A DNA stretch of 64,000 nt from Zerene cesonia (GCF_012273895.1 NW_024045136.1:310001-374000); one strand, 5' to 3'. Counted from the stretch's first letter, positions 23,301 through 39,200 are shown. Numbers and translations: made by a program. Notes: generated by a model from the letters alone, not told the origin.

Positions 23301-26300
23301 CTCAGCCCGGTTGCGCCCTAGTCGGTGTGGGATTAAAAAATGTAGACTAATTACTTCTCAATAGATTACATATACATAGAACTTCTTTAAAATTTTCCTC
23401 TCCATTTTGTTTTAATGTTTGATTGTTGCCTAGAAAAATAACTTGAAACTTCAACTGTCTTCTATGCCATTTTTTGAATATATGTAATAGTAAGTTATAG
23501 ATATGAAAAATATCTTATCACAGTGAAAAAGAAAAATATCATATCATGCTTACTAAACCCAGGCATGATTCAAATTAACTAGTTATACCCCGTGGTTTGC
23601 CACAGACCATCTCATCCCCTAAATACTTTATGGGGGAGATTTGTGAACAAAAAGTACCTAATGGTTTGACCTTGAGAGTTATAAAGACGTCTTAAAGCAA
23701 TACTAATTTCAGAATGTAAAAAGGACAGAGTCAGGTCGTCTAGCGCTATCCCCACTAGAATTATCCAATTATTACTATTATTTTTATACTAGGTCAACCG
23801 GAGCGCAGCCAGGACGAGCAGCTAGTATTACAGACGTACTAACAAATTGTCTATTCATACAAAAACATCGTCAGCATTGTTTTGAATTTTAATTAACAAT
23901 ATGACATTTGATTAAATCACTTGTACATATAAAAGATTACGGCGCCAGATAATTTTTTACTGCAGTATAAAATACAAAATGGCCGACATCGGCTGGCCCT
24001 ACAAACTTGCAGTGAAATTTCACCGCGACCGACTAGCGTTATGTACTTATGGACAATGATAAGCTTATCGTGGAATTTTATTATTGCCGTATAATCAATT
24101 ATTTCTAAGATTATGTTTTACAAACATCATAAACAACGTCCGAAACGCCTAGGATTTCCTTTACGATAAGTATTCGATGATAAAATAACAAATAACACGT
24201 TCACACCGTGATTTTTTATAACTACGTTGAAGTAACACTTAGGGAAAATCTATTTTTTTGCAGCTACCTACTTTTAAGTCTCTAAAAAATCGGTTTTGCA
24301 GGTTTACAGCATATTATAGATGGACGCAAATGAAAAAGTCCTTTGTTGCAAGTATCTCTTAGGTACTCAGGTGGCTTTAATAAAATTCTGTTATTATGAC
24401 AGCAAACAGACACTAAAATGATATTTATTCGTATAGATAAAGGGCTTGCAAGGTTAAAAATATACAATGATTTTATGTATTTCGTACTGGCATACACGAT
24501 TAGAGATAAAACTTGAATATATTAGAATATTTAAAGTGACCATGTGTTACCTGTATTTATCTCGTTAATTGATTCATAGAGGTTTCTATAATAATTAGGA
24601 CATACTAACTCATTTATGTTTCCGGTGCCAACGAAAACATCGAGCCGTTATATTGCGAAACAAGATGGAGAATAAAAAATCGGTCAAGTGCGAGCCGGAC
24701 TCGCGATACTAAGGGTTCCGTACGAATCAACTGAAGAATATATAGTAGAGAGCAATAAAAATGGCAACCCATACAATTAATGGCAGTGCAAACCGTTGCA
24801 TTTTTGATTATTAGTTGGTATAGCGGCAAAAGAAATACGTCACTTTTTGAAAATCTTTAACCGCATAACCATCATGGTTTATGAGACAGACAGACGGATG
24901 GATAAAGAAGTCTTGGCGACCGTTTTTACCGTTAGGGTACCGAACCCGAAATTCACATTATCATGACTTTTTTAGGTTTGTGAATATGACTAAGAGAAAA
25001 ATGCCCATTGTTTAAATTCCATCGCATTTGAAAAAATTATTGAAATAATTGTTATACAGTATGAAATCATTTTATGTTAAAGTAATAAATAAAAAGAGAT
25101 TAGCGCGATCAAACAAAAACCAACTATTCAGCTTAAAATTATTATTAAAGATAAAACTATAATAAATACAAGCACTCAAAAAACAGAACCTAAATGAACT
25201 TAGGGAGGACAATTAAGTTATTTATGTAATTTTTGTAACCATTACCCCCTTTTTGAAAGTTGGTCAACTGCTGTTACCCATCGTGTGAACGACAGCGGAC
25301 ATTTAAAATTTCTCTGATTCCAAAGATTTTATCTGTTAATGTAACATCGATGGATATCTTGTTAATCAAACAGGTTAAGTTCTGATTGCGTATAGATAAC
25401 ATTTTTTACTTGAAATCACTCAATTAATGTACTAATTGTAACAATAATAATTTCGAAACAAAATCAAATATATCAATCATCACATTATAGATTACTAGCT
25501 GCGCCCCGCGGTATCAGCCGCGTAAGTCCGTATCCCATAGGAATATCGGGATAAAAAGATGCCTATACGTTATTCCAGTTGTCCAGCTGTCTACGTACCA
25601 AATTTCATTGCAATCGGTTCAGTAGTTTTTGCGTGAAAGAGCAACAAACGCACACACATCCTTACAAAATTTCGCATTTACAATATTAGTGGGAAGGATG
25701 TAGGAGTATGGGTATAACACATATTCAACTAAACAAAAAAAAACACAAACAAATAAATATAAATACTGCAACATGAAAAACTCAAATTTTATATATAAAA
25801 ATCAATTGCTGTACGTTAGTCTCGCTAAAACGCGACAATGGCTGGTCTGATTCTTATAATCATGGTTTGGGTGGATTATGAATAGCCCAGGGAAGGTTTA
25901 AAAGGTCAGAACAATACGGAGGCGGGCGAAGCCGCGCGCGGTAAGCTAGTAAAAGATAAAAACCCAATCAAAGTGAAAAATCACAATAACATATACTTAA
26001 AATATATATATTAATAAAGTATCAAAAACCGTTGCTCGCCGTACGAACGTTCGAATTTTGAAAACAACCCATTAGCAGAACGTCACAAGCGGCGCACAAA
26101 TTTCATCCGGACATTTCGAACTCTATCCCCCCAACAATAAGGTACAAATTCAAATTGTTTACTTAACTTATTAATATCCTACAGAATTTTGTAGATTAGG
26201 AAATCGGTATTTTTTTTTGTTGGACAAACGATTGCGCGCGGTTTTGCTCGTTTTTACTTTTGAATATTTCGTATTGGTTATTGATTTGTTGTCTGTCAAA

Positions 26301-27182
26301 TTTAATTATATTATACTACACGTACACCGTGCTTCGTCTGTATTGTGCAACATTAATCGGTGTGTTATGTTTGCCTATCGAAAAGTGATATTTCATCAAT
26401 ACATGTTCAGCGGTTCCTGCGTCGTTCGGTAACACAATAATATGCAAGTTAATTTTACTATCAATAGATATAGTTATGTTGAAATTACTATATATATTAC
26501 CAGATATAGATTATAAATACAAACATTCTTTACAAGCGGTTCGCCGCGGCTTCGCCCGTGGTACGTCGCTTTTCTCCATAAGAACCTTTCGTTAACGTTA
26601 ATTAAAAAAAAAAATTGCCGAATTGGTCTAGCCGTTCTCCAGCTTTACCCTTAGCAACACATATCGCGATTCATTTTTTTTATTTATAAAGATAGATAAA
26701 TACACAGTATACATACAATACATACAAAAAAGTATATTTATCAAAAAATATTTTCACTATAATAAAGATTGAAAGTAACTCTGTCTGTTTGTCACTTCTT
26801 CACACCTAAACCACTGAACCGTTTAGGATGAAATTTGCTACAGTGATAGTTTGAGAACCAGGAAAGTACATGGGATAATATCTATCCCGGTAACATCACA
26901 GCATCCGGGTAAAACCCCGGAACTGTATACTTGATAAACATCAGAAATCTATCGGATACAATCTTAAGTTACAACACTTCGATATGTAATTTTAACCGAC
27001 GTCAAAAACGAAGGACGTTCTCATTCCGTCTGTGTCCGTCTCCGTGGGTTTTCAACCTATTGCCGTGATTATATTTAATTAATTATATTATTTTTTAATA
27101 ATACTGATTATTTGTTTGGTTTATTTTTTTAAACTATTCCATTCAAGAAACAAACACCTAAATCTGCACTTAACACACACAA

Positions 27183-27235
<53 letters not shown>

Positions 27236-30200
27236 TAAATACACAAGCATAACACAATTAAAAATTCACACAATTCAAATCACTTTCGTTTTTGTTATAA
27301 CAAACACCTCCCCCCTCCCTTACTGTACCCCCGCTTCCCCCCAAATATCGGTTAAGCCCAGTTAAATCAGCTGTGGGGCGGTAATCCGCCCCGAACCGGT
27401 ACATACCGGACCGTGGACAAACCATAAGCGACGGCGTTTTGAGGTCGCCCCGTCTCGCTCTCTCGTGGGCTCGCTCCGATATAGCTATCCCTTTCAGGTA
27501 AGATGATACATTCGTGTCAGTGGTGCAATATAAGCTATCCTCTCTTACCTCCGACGTGGAAGCGAAATCGACGTGTCTGTGTCTTTCTGTTCCATCGTAC
27601 CTCCTGCCCCGATGAACCGAATTTGATTTTGTTTTTGTCATGTTCAAATGGTGAATTAGTCAGGATTGTTCTTAGCTATGTTTGATAGAACGCAATACTG
27701 AAATTCAAATACAAAATGGCCGCCACTACAAAATGGGATTGGGTTTTCTTATTTTAATTTAATCAATAAACTTATAAAAGGTTGACTTCCCAAAATCCTT
27801 CATTAGTGCATCTACTCCTTTGCTGTACTGGCATTCATAACTAGGTAAGACTAGAATTTAGCCGAGGGGGTCGCGGACGTATACTAACAAGCACCCGTTA
27901 CCGCTTCATGAAAGCGGCTCGTCGGAATACAGTGGGGTTTTAGTCGGTAAGAATCCGACATAATCCACGGCTCCTTTTCCCCGGGGGCCGTGGGTATCTA
28001 TGTAAGATTTCCCCACTATAAAAAAAAAAAAAAAAAAAAGGTAAGACTAGAATTTAGTCCATATTAGACCTATAGTTATTAACAGTCTAGGCCAGTCTAT
28101 CACAAAGAGGGCGATAGCGCCACCTTATGTGCGCTATAGGGCTAAAAGACCCAGGAAGAATGGGGGAGGGGAGAGGTTGACAGATTTGAATGTATTTTAA
28201 TTGTAATATAATAATCTATAAATATACATATATACATAATATTATTATTACAATTAACTAAAAACAATGCCTATCGTTTACCAAAGTCAATGTTATTTCC
28301 CATAATAATCGCAATCGGTTCATCCATTCGAACGCTCTGAAGTTAAAAACTCAAAAAAGCCATCGAATTGAGAACCTCCTTTTTTGTTGTCAGTTGAATA
28401 ATAATCATAATCGTCTCATCCGTTTACGTGCTATAACATTACATACATACACACACATAACTTCGACAGCCATGTGGTACTTTCATAAAAATAGTCCACA
28501 CGATTAGAAAGAAAATGTATTATTTTCTATCAAAAGATTTAAATATAATCGTCAACGTGAACCGGCCATTGCTTCGGTTTGGGCTGGTTAGAACCGGATC
28601 GCGTCGAGTCACAGGCGCGAGCGGTTTCGTTCAAACAAATTATAATAAAACTAGCATACCTACCCGGCCATGCGTTGCTGTGGTTGAGTAATAATTTAAA
28701 ATATTAATATTATAAATTATTGCGATGATTAATCGAAATAAAAACTATCCTATATCTTAAGTTGGACCAAATTACACATAAAATGCCAATTTTCATCAGA
28801 ATCGCTTGAGTAGGTGAAGTGTTCATTGGGAACATACATCATGATTCATGATACTAGATTTTTATATATTAAGATATATGTAAAAAATTGTAGTATATTT
28901 AATTTATATAAAAGTTGAGCTTAATATACAATTAAACAATAATTGTTTAAGAATGGCTAATTTTTTTGTTTTATACTGCGCAATTATTCTTATAGTGTAC
29001 TTTTCTATGAATATATGAACGCTTTATAAATCGCCCCCGCTTATGACTTGTAGCGGGAATTAATACACTTCTATTATTAGTAGAGAATCGATAACGCGAG
29101 TTAAATGTGACGGCCCTTGCGTATTGGCTTAACCGACTTTAAATAATTGAGTATGCGATTATAACATCACAATGCATTTGTATTGTGAATACGTCTTGTG
29201 TGTCGTTTGTAGCGTGATGTATGTTTTTAAACATGCGAAACGGCTGAACAGTTTTCAATGAGATCCATCCACTGCAAGATAGATGCAGTCTGTATTTTGT
29301 TCTTTTATAATTCTACATCGACAATTTGATTCAATAATTTCGCTTTTTTTATTAAATACACAAGCGGTTCTGCTCTGCTACGGAAATTTCTGAGTCTCAT
29401 CAACAAAGATTCATCGAAGTCAATTTAGCCGTTTCTGTGATAATCACACAATACCATAACATCATTCCAACTGTTAAAATCTCAATGAATAAAAAAATAA
29501 AAGTCACCGTTAGTCCGACAAAAAAATAAAATAGTTCTTTTTTTAAAACAAAAATTAATTATCTTCCATTTAAATTATTAGGGTTACGACTTTTGTAAAT
29601 ATGAAAAACTTACAAATATTTATTAGTTCGCTAACAAAATAAATATATACACATGATATTAAACAAGTTACATACAAACATACAGATAAAGCTAATAAAA
29701 ACGCGTTAAAAACGCTTCAAAACCGCCGCGTTACAAAGTCATCATCAGCCCCTACACGTTCCCACTGCTGGGACACAGGCCTCCTATGAGGGTTCAGGCC
29801 ATAATCCACCACGCTGGCCAAGTGCGGGTTGGCAGATGTCACATGTCGTCGAACTTTTGATTCTCGGACATGCCGGTTTCCTCACGATGTTTTCCTTCAC
29901 CGTTTAAGCAGTGGTGATGTTATCCACATGTGCAGATAAATTGAAAAATCAATTTATTTTCTGCGCGCTCGCCCGGTCTCGAACCCCGACTTATCGATTT
30001 TGAAGTCTGAGTTTCTCACCACTGAGCCACCACTGCTTCTTCTCTTCGTTATGAAGTCACTTGTAAACAAACATACGGGCGCGAATAAAAACGCGTTAAA
30101 AACGCTTCAAAAACGCCGCGTTCCGAACGCCCGTGCGCACAATTCTCACCGAACCCAAACGCCGCGTCGCATAACCGGTTATTGATAAGATTTTTTTCAT

Positions 30201-33200
30201 TCTTAATTAACGATAAGTAGGCATTTAATTAACGTATGTTTATGTACTGGGCGTATTACTGTGATAGAGGAGCTAACCGTTTCAATTGTTCTTTTGTCCG
30301 TTTGCATGTAGGTCGCGAACAGATGAGTGTGGAATGATGAGTTTTATGTTCGTTAGTTTTTTTATAAATAAATATGTTGTTTCTTTCTCCGTTTTATACG
30401 CAATGAGATGAAGCAATTTCGATGCGATGTTATCGGAGAGATAGTTGGGCATGAGACACATTCGTCCCAAATGTGTTCACAAATAGATTCGTCTACAATA
30501 TGAATTTTGTAGAATTTAAATAAATATTTATACTTAATGAAATCGAAGCCGGGACTCTTTATAGTGTATTAATATATTAACCACTAAACTATGATAAGAA
30601 TCAAGGAGGGCAAACAAACAACTTTCTCATGTCTTTATATGTACATAGTTATAAAATTTAAAGTTACATTTTAATACGAAACTAGTAAATTGATCATTAC
30701 TAAAACTGAATAAATTTGATTACAAGTGAAAACACTGTTGCTGTTTACTTGCAAACGGCTAAACTGCTTTCGATAAAACTTTGCAAACATCCAATCAATA
30801 TAAACAATAACACTAGTCTATCCTTCATCAAGAACAGTGCCTTTCAATAGATTCGCGAAATTTGTGTAATTTAAATACATTTTCGCATGAAAATAATTAA
30901 ATATTAATAGAAATAATTGAAAGTTTCAACATCGTTCGGTCGCGCTACACCATTCCGCTTACGAAACATTATCGGACGCCGCAGAAAAGTGCGCGTCTGA
31001 CTTTTTGTGTATTATTCATTAATATTTTTTAATTTATTTTATTTTATTATTTATATTTTTATAACTAGCTGCGCCCCGCGGTTTCACCCGCGTAAGTCAG
31101 TATCCGGTAGCAATATCGGGATAAAATGTTGCCTATGCATTGTTCCAGTTGTCCAGCTCTACGTACCAAATTTCACTGCAATCGATTCAGCGGTTTTTCC
31201 GTGAAAGATTAACAAACATCCATACATACATACAAACTTTCGCGTTTATAATATTAGTAGGTAAACATTTACATGATAAAATAATAGAAATTAGGTATAG
31301 CAAATAGCTTTTATTTTAAGAATTGCAGCTCATTTAGATAATTAAATGTTCATTATTATATACGATTTTAATCACCAATTTCTACATTTATTAATGATTA
31401 ATTAAATTTAATAATAACAACGAAATCCTATATTTTCACTCCTATAATGATAATATGTCCAAATACATACAATATATTACGTATTTGTATGTTATATAAT
31501 ATTTTTGTATAAAAACAATTTACATATATCACAACCATAAATTATATTCCCTTATAAAATCAAAATCAAAAACACAGTAAACACATTCAAAAGCCAATAT
31601 TGAAATAAACAAATAAATAAAATAACGCACTAAAATTTTCCATAAAAAATAGGAAATTAAATGGGAAATCTCAGTCGCGCCGTTATCCGCAGCGCGTTCA
31701 GCGAAACTCGAGGGCACGGGGCTGTAACACTTTGATATTTTTGACCGACTTTAATGAAAGGAGGAGGTTATCAATTCGACTGTTTTATGTGTTTCTGTGT
31801 TGTGTGTGTTTCTATGTTGTGTGTTACTTTGTACTAGGTGAACCGATTTCTATGATTCTCTTTTTGTTTGAAAGCTGGTGCCAGACATGGGACAAGCCAA
31901 TTAAAATTTGTTCCAGTTTTAACAATATGAAGGTAGTTTCGTTTTAATAGAATGTATAAGAGCGAGTGAGACAATTTAGCCAGTTTTGTTTTTTGTTAAA
32001 AAATAAAAGAGACGTTTGTTAAACCACAATCATTTATTATTTACTAGACGCTCGCCCCGGCTCCGCCCGGATATCAAGATTCCTTTTTTATCCCAAGGGA
32101 GCATTTAATCGGGTTAAAAAGTCACCCTATCACACAAGTCAGCTGTATATACCCTGTAATACCCTGTCTGCACATAAAATTTCATCAGTATCCGTTAAGA
32201 AATTTCAGCGTGATTGACGGACAAACATTCAAACAAACAAACTTTCACATATATAATATTAGTGTGAAGTGTGATTAGTGTCATATTCTAATAAACTTAC
32301 AATCACTTATTTTCAACAAAATCGCACCAAAATCGTTACAGCATTTATAAACACACACACACAGCCATAATATTGCAAAAGAAAAAATTAAATTAAAATT
32401 AATATAAATAATTATCGTGTGCCAACCCTAAATGCCGGAGCACGCTCATTATTTACTGCGGAACAAAAAATACACGGAGTCGATGTGTGATTGCAATTTT
32501 ATTTTTAGATATTTATTTTTATTTTAATAGACGTATCTACGTTTTGTCGAGATGGGTTTTTACTTGAATTATCCATTATGAGATGTATTAACATTAAAAT
32601 TTTTGTTAGTTATATTCAAATTGTTAATAAAACTCAACTTCCATAGATTCATATACAATAAGAGTGATGAATTTATAAAGAAAATTATCCGTTACTGAGT
32701 AAAAGCTGACCGGATTGACAAAATCGGAAATTATAAAGCGAAGCGAGTCCAAAACTATCCAGCTATCTATACATTTTTTGATTTGGGCTTGCCACAGCAT
32801 TTTCATATCAAGATTATTCCACTAACACATCGTACGGATGTTTGTTACTCTTTCACGCGAGAACAGCTCATCGTATCTGTATGAAATTTGGTACGGAGAT
32901 AGATTATAGTCCAAATTACATAGGCCACTTTTTACCCGAGCACCACGCGAGCGACGCCGCGGGTTAAACGTAGTCAATCATAAAAAAATATAATTTAGAT
33001 ACAACATTCAAAGCACTGCTTTTATCTAGTTATTAGAACGTAAAAACAAATTAATAAATATGTTAAATTTTTACACGTACATGTATACGAAACGAGTTTT
33101 TATATAAAACGCCACGAATAAATGAGATTATTGCAATAAAAACTTACTTTGTACGTATTGATTTCAACATTGGAAGTGTTTGTCTGCTTACTTCTTTTTT

Positions 33201-36200
33201 GTTTTTTAACAAAAAAGAAAGGAAAATGTCGGGGGAATTTCGAAGGAAATCTTCGAAAGATACTCTAGTTTTCGCGTAAGGTCTGCAATGGACCTTATGC
33301 CTCTCCAAATGTTCATGGGCGGTGGTAGCGCTTACCATCAGGCGTCCCACCAGCTCCATTGCCGACTGTAACAGAAAAAAAAATGTGGGATTTCTACCCA
33401 CTGAAACCTCCTCGGTGGCCAAACTCAAGGCATAATATCCTGGGATCCCGGGATCTCGGATGGAACGCACCAGGATTACTTACTTACTACAAATCATTTT
33501 GACGTTATTTCTATTCTAATACAAAAATAACGGTATAAATATTATATTTACATATTTACTAGCTGCGCCCCGCGGTTTCACCCGCGTAAGTCCGTATCCC
33601 GTAGGAATATCGGGATAAAAAATAGATGTTGGCCGATTCTCAGACCTACCCAATATGCTTACCAAATTTCAGAGGAATCGGTCAAGCCGTTTCGGAGGAG
33701 TATGGCAACGAAAACTGTGACACGAGAATTTTATATATATAGATTTCTTGCGGCTATAACAGAAGCTTCATTAAATTTAAATGTAATTATTGAAAAAAAT
33801 TAAGTTTTAACGCAACGTCTATATACAAAAATACACACCAACATACACCTTGTTCAAAGTCGGTTAAAAATTATTCTCTTCACAAGTTAACAATAAATAA
33901 AAATAAATTCTTATGTTATCTACTTATTGTCAACAAGCAGATAAGATACTGTTTACGCGGTGACGTATTCAATGTTGGTATCTATTATTTTACGCGCTAG
34001 TTACGCGACGCGGTGTCACTCGCACGATTCTGGCATTATACACGACTAGCTGCGCCCCGCGGTTTCACCCTGTCTGTATCGCGTAGGAATATCGGGATAA
34101 AGATTTGCCTATGTGTTATTTCTGCTGTCCAGTTATCTACGTACCAAATTTTATTGCAATCGGTTCAGTTATTTTTTGCGTGAAATAGTAACAAACATAC
34201 ACATACATCCGTTCGCACAAACTTTCTCATTTATGATATTAGTAAGAAAGGATACTATTCCATTAACCCAACTAATATAATAAATGCGAAAGTTTGTAAG
34301 AATGTGTGTGTGTTTGTTGCTCTTTCACGCAAAAACTACTGAACCAATTGGAATGAAATTTGGTACGTAGACAGCTGGACAACTGGAATAACACATAGGC
34401 AACTTTTTAGCCCGATATTCCTACGGCATACAGACTTACGCGGGCGAAACCGCGGGGCGCAGCTAGTTTTGACATAATTCTGCTGAAATAAAATCGCACA
34501 ACTACGACTCCATTCATCCTCTGTTAATGGGACATCATCTGTCCCTCTCGCACATTTAATTCCGCCCCCTGCCCTCGCTAGGGGAAGGGTTGGCGCAATG
34601 TGGTATGCAACTATTATAATAACAAAAAAAAAATAAAATCTTTCACACCACAAACCAATACGTAAAACAAATTTTCAACTTATTTTTATACTTACACTAG
34701 CTTTTGCCCGCGGCTTCGCACGCGTTAATTCGGAGTACTTTAATAGATGTTATACATATGAACCTTCCTCTTAAATCTATCTATCTATATCTATTAAAAC
34801 ACCCCATCAAAACCCGTTGCGTAGCTTTAAAGATTTAAGCATACATAGAGACATAGGGACAGAGAGAGCGACTTCGTTTTATACTATGTAGTGATGATTC
34901 CATTACAAAGTTGACAGGTTTTTTACTTAGTTTGGTTCAATACGCTAATATAGGGATAGTTTTTATACCCACGAGGATCGAAGCAATGAGGGGAAATCCG
35001 CGGGACCGTCCATATCTTCCATTGACAGCCAGAGCAAAACCAAGGGCGGTGAGCTAGTGTGATACACACGGAGGTATTAGCACGTCCTTTTTAAAACTGA
35101 CTAAACACTAGCGGTTCGCCCCGGCTTCGCCCGTGGTACATATATAGCCTCTAGCCTTCCTCAATAAATGGGCTATCTAACACTGAAAGAATTGTATAAA
35201 ACGGACCAGTAGTTCCTGAGATTAGCGCGTTCAAACATACAAACTCATTACTTTATAATATTAGTATAGTTTTGTGATAACATATGAAAGGATTTAATAT
35301 ATAACAAAAAAATCAGGATTATAAGATAAACTCATGAAATTATTGTATTGTCACCGATCCGCGATAAGTGTACAGAGTTTGAATTCAATCTGTCCGTTTA
35401 AAGTAGGTCAAAATCGAGTCTAAACGAGTCGGCTACATACAAACATACAGGTGAAGTGAATGAAACCATGTAATTAAAAAAAAATATTTTAAAATGTATC
35501 TCATTCCTCATTCCATATGTTATTATTAAATTTACTAAGCTTCGTTTTTTGCATCAATTACAGTATTTTTCACAGTCGGTCAATCCATAAACCCGTTAGT
35601 TACATACCACAGCGCGTCGCCCACAAGGGGATGGATGGTGTTTGATTTTTTATTTTATTTTTTTTGTCCATCCAAAGAAATATGTGTAATATATAAAATA
35701 AATTATTTTAATGTCTTCCAACTATAAACTATCGCCCTGGCTTCGTTCATGTTGACATCATAAATGCGAAAGTAGGTGTGTCCGTCTGGTTGTTTAACGT
35801 CTAAACCATTGAACCGATTTTGATAAAATTTCATACGACGATAGGTTGAGACCTGAATAGGACAACGGATAGTGTCTATCCCGGAAATCCCACGAGAACG
35901 TAATCTATGCGGGTAAACCCCCGGTATTGTATATTCCATTGAGTAGGCGGGCGAAGACGCGGGCGGAAAGCTGGTATTATAAATCTGAACGCTTGTGTGA
36001 ATGTTTCATACTTAATTACACCAAAACTGCTAAACGGATTTTGATGAAACTTTGCAATTTTGTAGTTCATACACCGTAATAACCTAACGGCTACAGAAAT
36101 ACTAGTTTTTGCCCATGGTTTTGTCCGTGTCGTTGGACAAAACTGAGCTCCTATAACCGGGGCGGACCGCTAGTCACACTTCACACTAATATTATAAATA

Positions 36201-39200
36201 TGAAAGTTCGTTTGTTCGGATGTTTGTCCGTCGATCACGCTAAAACTACTGATCGGATTTTGATGAAATCTGACTTGGGTGATAGGATACATTTTATCCC
36301 GATTAAATGCGCCCTTGGGATAAAACAGGGATCTTGATATCCGAGCGGAGCCGGCACGAGCGTCTAGTCTTACATAAGGAAGACATATTTGACAGAAATT
36401 ACGCTGAAACAGTTCTTCGACTCTCTCACTCACTCTCCTTCTCTTCTCATACTGTATTTCTTTTAAATACAAAAACTCTTATATTATTATTTTAAAACTA
36501 TGTTACTAAGTTACGAGACATTTAAATTAATTTAAAATCGTAATTAAACGGTTCTTTCTGAGTTCGAACAGTCAATATTCACAAACGGATGGACCGATAT
36601 TGATACGGTTTTATAACCGGTATAGTCGAATACAGACCGTCTCCTTGGTACAGCGGTTAACGCGTGAGCGTAGAACCGAGGGGTCCTTGGTTCAATTCCC
36701 GGTGGGGACACACAAAAACATAGAATGTCTCAGTATGACAGCAACAGAAGATCACAAAGGTCATCTACTTGTCCCTTAAGAGAATCGATCAATGTAACAG
36801 ACGTACATCATCTGCCCCATACCCCACTAGGGGACACGGGACTTCACTTTATAGTCAAACACAAGCCGCGTCAGAAAACCAGTTATCTAAGCGAATCTTA
36901 CATATATAATATCACTTCCTATATTATCTGTGGTATTGCGTAAAAAGAAACCTTCCGTACGTACACGTCAGTAATTATATTAGCACGTGCAATAAATTAA
37001 ATAAATAAATGAGAAAAAAAAACAACAGGCAAAGCCAGGTGCGACGCTAGAGCGTTCAGAGAAATTACCTTCATTGTTGATATTTATGCGGCGCACGGGA
37101 ACACGGTTGCAACTCTGTTTAGTCTATTTATTTTTTTCGTTACGTATACATATATATTTTTTATAAATTATTCCACACCCACACAATTATATTTAATGGT
37201 ATTAGGCTGTTTTACAAATGCACAATACTTTTTTTAAGGTAGATATATAGTGGAGTATACACTTATTTAAAATAGTATTTAATCGACAAAAACTATAATA
37301 GCGACAAAAATATATAATATTTTTATTTTTAATTTGCATTTTATCAGTTCTATGTTATATTGGAATGTATAAAATATACAAAACATGTTTATTTATTTAC
37401 GAAGTATTAGATAGAGACAACTTAATGGATATTTACATTAATAAACACTATTGTATCAACAAAAAGATAAAGAAATCGTAACAATTTAAAGATTTTTGAC
37501 GCTATAACATTTAAATTACTAATACTTAAATTGTCATAAATAAGCATAATACAATACCAGTTGCAACCGTTTTCCATACACAAACCAACCTTTAATATAC
37601 GCACACAGAAACAACTAATTTTATGGTCACGCACACATTAACAGAACCGCAATAAAACGGAATCAAAAGCAAACTCTAACACAACCCGATAAAGTCGAAT
37701 ATCAAATATTTGGAATTCGAATTTAGAACGTTTCAAAATTGGAATGCTCTTGCAGGTCGAGCGTGAGTAGAATCTGTAAGTATTGGTATCGAAATAAAAA
37801 CTTTAATTTTACACAGATAAGGTTCAGATTTGAGAAAATTGTGAGTCGAATAAAAATTCAACTTTATTAGGGCTGGTGCTCAATGCTGGTGACGTAAGAG
37901 TTTTTTTATATTATTTTTTAAAGATATAATCTGCGCTAACTAGACACTTAGGGCGGGAATAGACTATTAATATTAATTTTATTAAACAATTCAACCTTTT
38001 TGATGAGCAGTTATTTTATTAAGAACAAACAGGAAGCGTTCGAATTTGGAACGTGTAATCTTACAAATATTGGAACGGATTCGCGCCGGACTGTATTATT
38101 TTCGGATATTCGCATTTCGCGTATGTTTTATCTATACTAATATTATAAACCTGAAGAGTTTGTTTGTTTGTTTGAACGCACAAATCTCAAGAACTAGTAG
38201 TCCGATTTGAAAAATTCTTTCAGTGTTAGATAGCCCAATTGTTGAGGAAGGCTATAGGCTATGTATGTACCACGGGTGAAGCCGGGGCGGACCGCTAGTC
38301 CTAGATAAAATTTGATATTTACGAATATTCTCATATTTAGCCGCAGTTGAAGAGAAATGTTTTTATTTATTGTCACTTATATATTTCTTAATCAAAACCG
38401 TTTCTTTATAAAAAATAACGTTTATTTTAATATATATAAAGGATGTTGATATATTAGGAAGGAATGTATGAATTATGTGTATTGAAACGTATTTATTAAA
38501 AGACCATAGATTAAAAAAAAATACAGATAAAGTAAAAACTCTTAAATGTATTCGGGCCAAGGTCGACACGACTGCCTCCGTCAGAGATATATTATATTTT
38601 TTATGTTAAACTAATCAATGACTCTATGGTCCAGTGGTTACGGATTAAGCGCTTGCAGTAACGGGTTCAATACTTTCTAATGAAATCGTACCGTATATAT
38701 ATAAAATTGTGGTCTGTGAATTTGTATTTTTATGTATGTATGTATCATGTATGCAGCATAATAATAGGGAAAGGGTGAATCTCGAGGATTTCCTCAATAT
38801 GAATATTTATAGATTGTAAAATACGTAAATTTTCCATATATAAATAATTTATCCAACATTATTACTATATAATTTTTTTATGTCTAAAGAAAAAAGACCC
38901 TGAAATCGGTTACAAGTAGCTAAAAAATACTCATACAAAACTGTTATGTATGTTTGTCTATCTGTCACTCAAAAAACACTAACACGGAGGGATCTATTTT
39001 TAATCATTTAGATACGGAACCAGATACAATTTCACGTGTAAAAAGTTGCCTATGTGCTAATCAAGACTTTATTATCTATCTCTATACCAAATTTCATACT
39101 GATACGATAAGCCGTTTTCGCGTGAAAGAGTAACAGACATCCAACCAGCCAGCCATACTTACCAACTTTCGTGTTTATTTAGAAGGATTCCAATGGAACA

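Noticed and set aside
27172..27235. CRISPR-like or promoter repeat
   Set aside because: Simple CA microsatellite with no spacers.
36640..36715. tRNA gene at the SINE-1 head
   Set aside because: A- and B-box-like sequences are part of a repeat with target-site duplications at three places; it is a SINE head.
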